From Flavobacterium notoginsengisoli (GTDB lineage Bacteria; Bacteroidota; Bacteroidia; Flavobacteriales; Flavobacteriaceae), in assembly GCF_014207905.1 (NCBI RefSeq), contig NZ_JACHLB010000003.1:62001-126000 (forward strand): DNA of 64,000 nt, written 5' to 3'. The translations under genes and the position numbers were made by a program. Shown here in pieces: positions 61,422 through 64,000 of the stretch (position 1 is the first letter of the stretch; each line of letters opens with the position of its first letter). The notes under the pieces were generated by a model that was not told where the DNA came from, did not search any database, and saw only the letters and a program-made list of their open reading frames with translations.

Positions 61422-61627
61422 TTTAAACACATAGAATCATAGGACTTAGATTGTCTATAAAAGGCATTTCATTTATTTAAATAAACATAGATATAGATCT
61501 TTAAACTTTGTCAAAGTTTTGAACTTTGACAAAGTTAACAAAGTTGACAAAGCTATGTGTTGAGAAACTAGTTTCTCTTTTATTATCTTTTAATAAGAAA
61601 GAAAAACCTATGTTTCTATGTGTTTAA
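61422..61627. repeat. CACATAG composite inverted repeat, copy 4
   Basis: Left end AAACACATAGAATCATAG, then TTGTCTATAAAAGGC and TTTAAATAAACATAG, an inserted CTTTGTC palindrome (61504-61536), then AGCTATGTGTTGAGAAAC, TAGTTTC and right end CTATGTTTCTATGTGTTTA. The frame matches 44986-45179 but the central hairpin differs. Confidence 0.85.
61504..61536. repeat. CTTTGTC palindromic repeat, copy 5, inside a CACATAG repeat
   Basis: AACTTTGTCAAAGTT and its complement around 3 bases, followed by a partial second copy AACAAAGTTGACAAAGCT. It sits at the centre of the larger inverted repeat. Confidence 0.85.
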
Positions 61628-61637
61628 AAATTTTAAG

Positions 61638-63029
61638 TCACTTTTTATATCGAGCCAAAATCCACTTTGCAATATCATCCAAAACTTCTGGGGCAAAAAC
61701 TTCATCAATCTCTTTAGCTTCGTTCTGCGTACAAGTTTTACAATGCTGATACATATGATTTAAACCCGGATAAATCTTTGTAGTTAAATCTTTAGTTCCC
61801 AAATATTTTTTGAAAGACTCAATATTTTCAACAGCAGGAACTTGAATATCTTTGTCTCCATTTGCTATAAATACTGGCACTGTAATCTTTGGCAGAAAGT
61901 TTTCTGGTTTGTAATGAATGGTGTAGCGATACCATTTTCTATCGGCATCTTTTCCGTAACGATATAAGAAAGTCTGGTCACGTCCGTCCCACATTTGCAC
62001 TTCTTTCAAAGTTGTGGTGTCTTGTTGCTGCATCCATTCTTTCAATTTTACTTCCATTGCCGGTTTTGCCGATTCATTGTCTTTGGTATTGTAAACCACG
62101 TTGAACATGATGTTGTACATTTCCATCTGTTTGGCTACGACTTTATCTGAGAATTTATAGCTTTTTAAAATGGCTGTGTTTTGAAGATTCAGCATTTCTA
62201 ATCCGCTTACGCCAACGCCTGAAAGGCTGATCATAAATTTTACATCTTTATTTCTCGAACTTACAATTGAGGCAATCATTCCTCCTTCGCTATGCCCAAT
62301 TAATCCGATGTAAGATGGATCGATATTTTTATCACTTTTTAAATAGGCAATTTGTTCCTCAACATCATTGGCAAAATCTCCTGTTGTAGCATTTTCAAAA
62401 TCACCAGTTGTTTTTCCATATCCACGGTCGTCTACACGTAAAGAAGCGATTCCGTTTTTTGCCAAATAATCAGCTAGAACTGTGAAAGATTCTCTTCCCA
62501 TAAAAGTATAATTTCGATCGTGTTGTCCCGTTCCTGAAACTAAAATCGCTAAAGGATATTTCTTTTTATTATTCGGAATTGTCAAGGTAGCTCCGTAAGT
62601 CAGTTTAGTATTTTTTCCGAGGAAAGTCATATCGATTACCTGATACGGATAAGGTTTCTGCGGATGCTGTGCAAAAAACAAAGGTGTTATTTCACTTTGC
62701 TTTTTCAAAATAACTGCTGCATTTGGAATTGAATAGTGATTAAAAACTCCTTCAACTGCAGTTTTATCGGAATTGTATTTTCCTTTAAAAGAGAAATTAT
62801 ACATTTCATTTTTAAAGGAAATACTATCCTTGTTTTTACGAACTCCAACCTTAATTGACTCATATTGCAATTCCGGAAGACTTAATAAAAGAGAATCTTT
62901 AGCGCTTTCAAAATCGCCTTTTACCACAATTCGGTACGAATGGTATTGGCCTTGCCAGATGGTTTGCGAAAAACCAATCTGACAGCACAATACTAAAATA
63001 CTGAGATATAAAAAATTAACAATTTTCAT
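61638..63029 (-). CDS. Exported alpha/beta hydrolase
   Basis: A 463-residue exported hydrolase. A signal peptide and an N-terminal beta domain (about 25-125) precede an alpha/beta-hydrolase domain with the oxyanion segment VSGTGQHDRN, the nucleophile elbow GHSEGG with Ser247, an acid in GDKD and a catalytic His in GLNHMYQ near the end. This layout resembles the acyl-peptidase/esterase-like YuxL-EstA group of Bacteroidota. It probably cleaves an ester or peptide in the periplasm. It starts 20 bases after the TlpA-like gene and may share its transcript. The substrate is unknown. Confidence 0.88.
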   Translation of the reverse strand: MKIVNFLYLSILVLCCQIGFSQTIWQGQYHSYRIVVKGDFESAKDSLLLSLPELQYESIKVGVRKNKDSISFKNEMYNFSFKGKYNSDKTAVEGVFNHYSIPNAAVILKKQSEITPLFFAQHPQKPYPYQVIDMTFLGKNTKLTYGATLTIPNNKKKYPLAILVSGTGQHDRNYTFMGRESFTVLADYLAKNGIASLRVDDRGYGKTTGDFENATTGDFANDVEEQIAYLKSDKNIDPSYIGLIGHSEGGMIASIVSSRNKDVKFMISLSGVGVSGLEMLNLQNTAILKSYKFSDKVVAKQMEMYNIMFNVVYNTKDNESAKPAMEVKLKEWMQQQDTTTLKEVQMWDGRDQTFLYRYGKDADRKWYRYTIHYKPENFLPKITVPVFIANGDKDIQVPAVENIESFKKYLGTKDLTTKIYPGLNHMYQHCKTCTQNEAKEIDEVFAPEVLDDIAKWILARYKK

Positions 63030-63049
63030 TTTTATAACCTTTAACTAAA

Positions 63050-64000
63050 TTATTTTTTCTCAGCTTTTAAATATTCAATGATAATCGAAATCTCGTCAGC
63101 CAATTCGCTTGGACTTCCAAAATAACCTGTTGATTGCCATCTTAATTTTCCGTTTTGATCGATAATCATTTTTTGCGGAATTCCAGAGAAATGAAATGCT
63201 TTTGCGTACTTTTCGTAAGTCTCATCATATTTACCGGTTTTAGGATTTTTACCATCGTAAAGAATGGTGAAATCATATCCTTTTTCTTTAATGAAAGCTT
63301 GGGTCTGTGCTTTAAAATCTTTGATATATTCCTGTGTATCTACAAAATAGAATTTCACATTATCATCGGCTTTGTATTTGTTTACCGCCATGTTCATTCC
63401 TGGCATTGCATTTTTACAAGGTCCGCACCAAGTTGCCCAGAAATCTAAAACCACAATTTTACCTTTTTGATCTGCTAGTTTTGCTTTTCCGCCTCGGCTG
63501 CTTTCCATTTCAAATCCAGCGATTGGAAGATTGATTAATTCTGAGATTAATTTCTTTTTATGCTCTTCATTATTGTCCGCTTTTAAAGAATGTAAGTATG
63601 CATCAAAATCAGCTTCTTTTTTACCTTCTTTCAAATACAAATCTTTTAACGAAGCAATTGTAGCAGGTGTAATCTGGTTTTGTTTAGCAGAAAGTTCCAT
63701 AAAAGCTTTTGCTTCGGCTGTTTTTCCTTCTCTCAAAAGCATTCTAACATAAACTTCATTGTAGCTTGCATTTTTGTAAGCCATTAATGGTTTAACTTTA
63801 TCCAGATATTTTCTTTCTAAATCGTAGTTTTTGAAAATCTCCAAAAGTTTAGCATACGTAAAATATTCTCTCGCACCATATTGTAATGCCAATTCCTGCC
63901 ATTGAGACAAAGACATTTCACCTACTTTATCTTTTGGAAGATGGGCTTCTCTACTTTCCATTTCTGGAATAATTGCGTCTGCGTATTTTTTTAAGATTTC
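63050..64000 (-). CDS. TlpA-like thioredoxin, N-terminus beyond the window
   Basis: The frame stays open to the window edge; residues before the ATG at 63961 read EILKKYADAIIPE, so that ATG is internal and the true start lies outside. The visible part is a helical region with TPR-like character followed by a TlpA/ResA thioredoxin domain with the redox motif WCGPC, cis-Pro in SGIPQ and a GYFGSPSEL end. It is probably a periplasmic disulfide reductase fed by DsbD, of the AhpC/TSA-TlpA type common in Bacteroidota. The stop is followed by the hydrolase gene after 20 bases. Confidence 0.9.
   Translation of the reverse strand, partial: EILKKYADAIIPEMESREAHLPKDKVGEMSLSQWQELALQYGAREYFTYAKLLEIFKNYDLERKYLDKVKPLMAYKNASYNEVYVRMLLREGKTAEAKAFMELSAKQNQITPATIASLKDLYLKEGKKEADFDAYLHSLKADNNEEHKKKLISELINLPIAGFEMESSRGGKAKLADQKGKIVVLDFWATWCGPCKNAMPGMNMAVNKYKADDNVKFYFVDTQEYIKDFKAQTQAFIKEKGYDFTILYDGKNPKTGKYDETYEKYAKAFHFSGIPQKMIIDQNGKLRWQSTGYFGSPSELADEISIIIEYLKAEKK

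Overview
The window looks like chromosomal DNA of a Flavobacterium-type bacterium (Bacteroidota, Flavobacteriaceae). The signs are low GC, a SusC/SusD pair, TonB-linked receptors with N-terminal carboxypeptidase-regulatory domains, many exported glycosidases, LytS/LytTR regulators, and Bacteroidota promoters (TTG, about 18-20 nt spacer, TAnnTTTG). No phage, transposase, CRISPR array, rRNA or tRNA was recognised.

Layout. Positions 1-10913 hold mixed functions: a membrane-anchored MutS-like ATPase, an HxlR regulator divergent from an SDR oxidoreductase, a hotdog thioesterase, a CPA1 Na+/H+ antiporter, class I ribonucleotide reductase (nrdB-nrdA) and a TPR membrane protein. An 890-bp gene-free region lies upstream of nrdB and carries four direct copies of TTATCAACA. 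Positions 11157-20878 form a co-oriented set that I read as reductive siderophore/iron uptake: an exported ankyrin protein, a DUF2271 protein, a PepSY-TM/flavodoxin/ferredoxin-reductase fusion, an ApbE flavin transferase, a TonB receptor and a DUF4374 lipoprotein. The last two families plus PepSY match the Bacteroides Xus system. Positions 21169-22491 hold a second HxlR/oxidoreductase divergon.

Positions 22566-49390 are one long minus-strand glycan-utilisation region. In transcription order it runs GH92, SSS symporter, GH130 phosphorylase, CBM9-like protein, GHL10-type lipoprotein, glycosylasparaginase, GH20, GH35, GH29, GH92, GH3, SusC, SusD, a BNR/sialidase-like protein and an M28 peptidase. 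The activities fit dismantling of eukaryotic N-glycans: fucose, galactose, GlcNAc and alpha-mannose trimming, then GlcNAc-Asn cleavage and phosphorolysis of a core mannoside. A LytS/LytTR two-component pair (49524-51368) is divergent from it, followed by nagB fused to a PIG-L domain and a second GH29 fucosidase, which feed the same pathway.

Positions 56354-64000 carry an M16 peptidase, DsbD, an alpha/beta hydrolase and a TlpA-like thioredoxin that is cut by the window end. The intergenic DNA is unusual. It contains several families of inverted repeats with interchangeable inner hairpins, and 7-bp tandem arrays with an AATT core next to stop codons.
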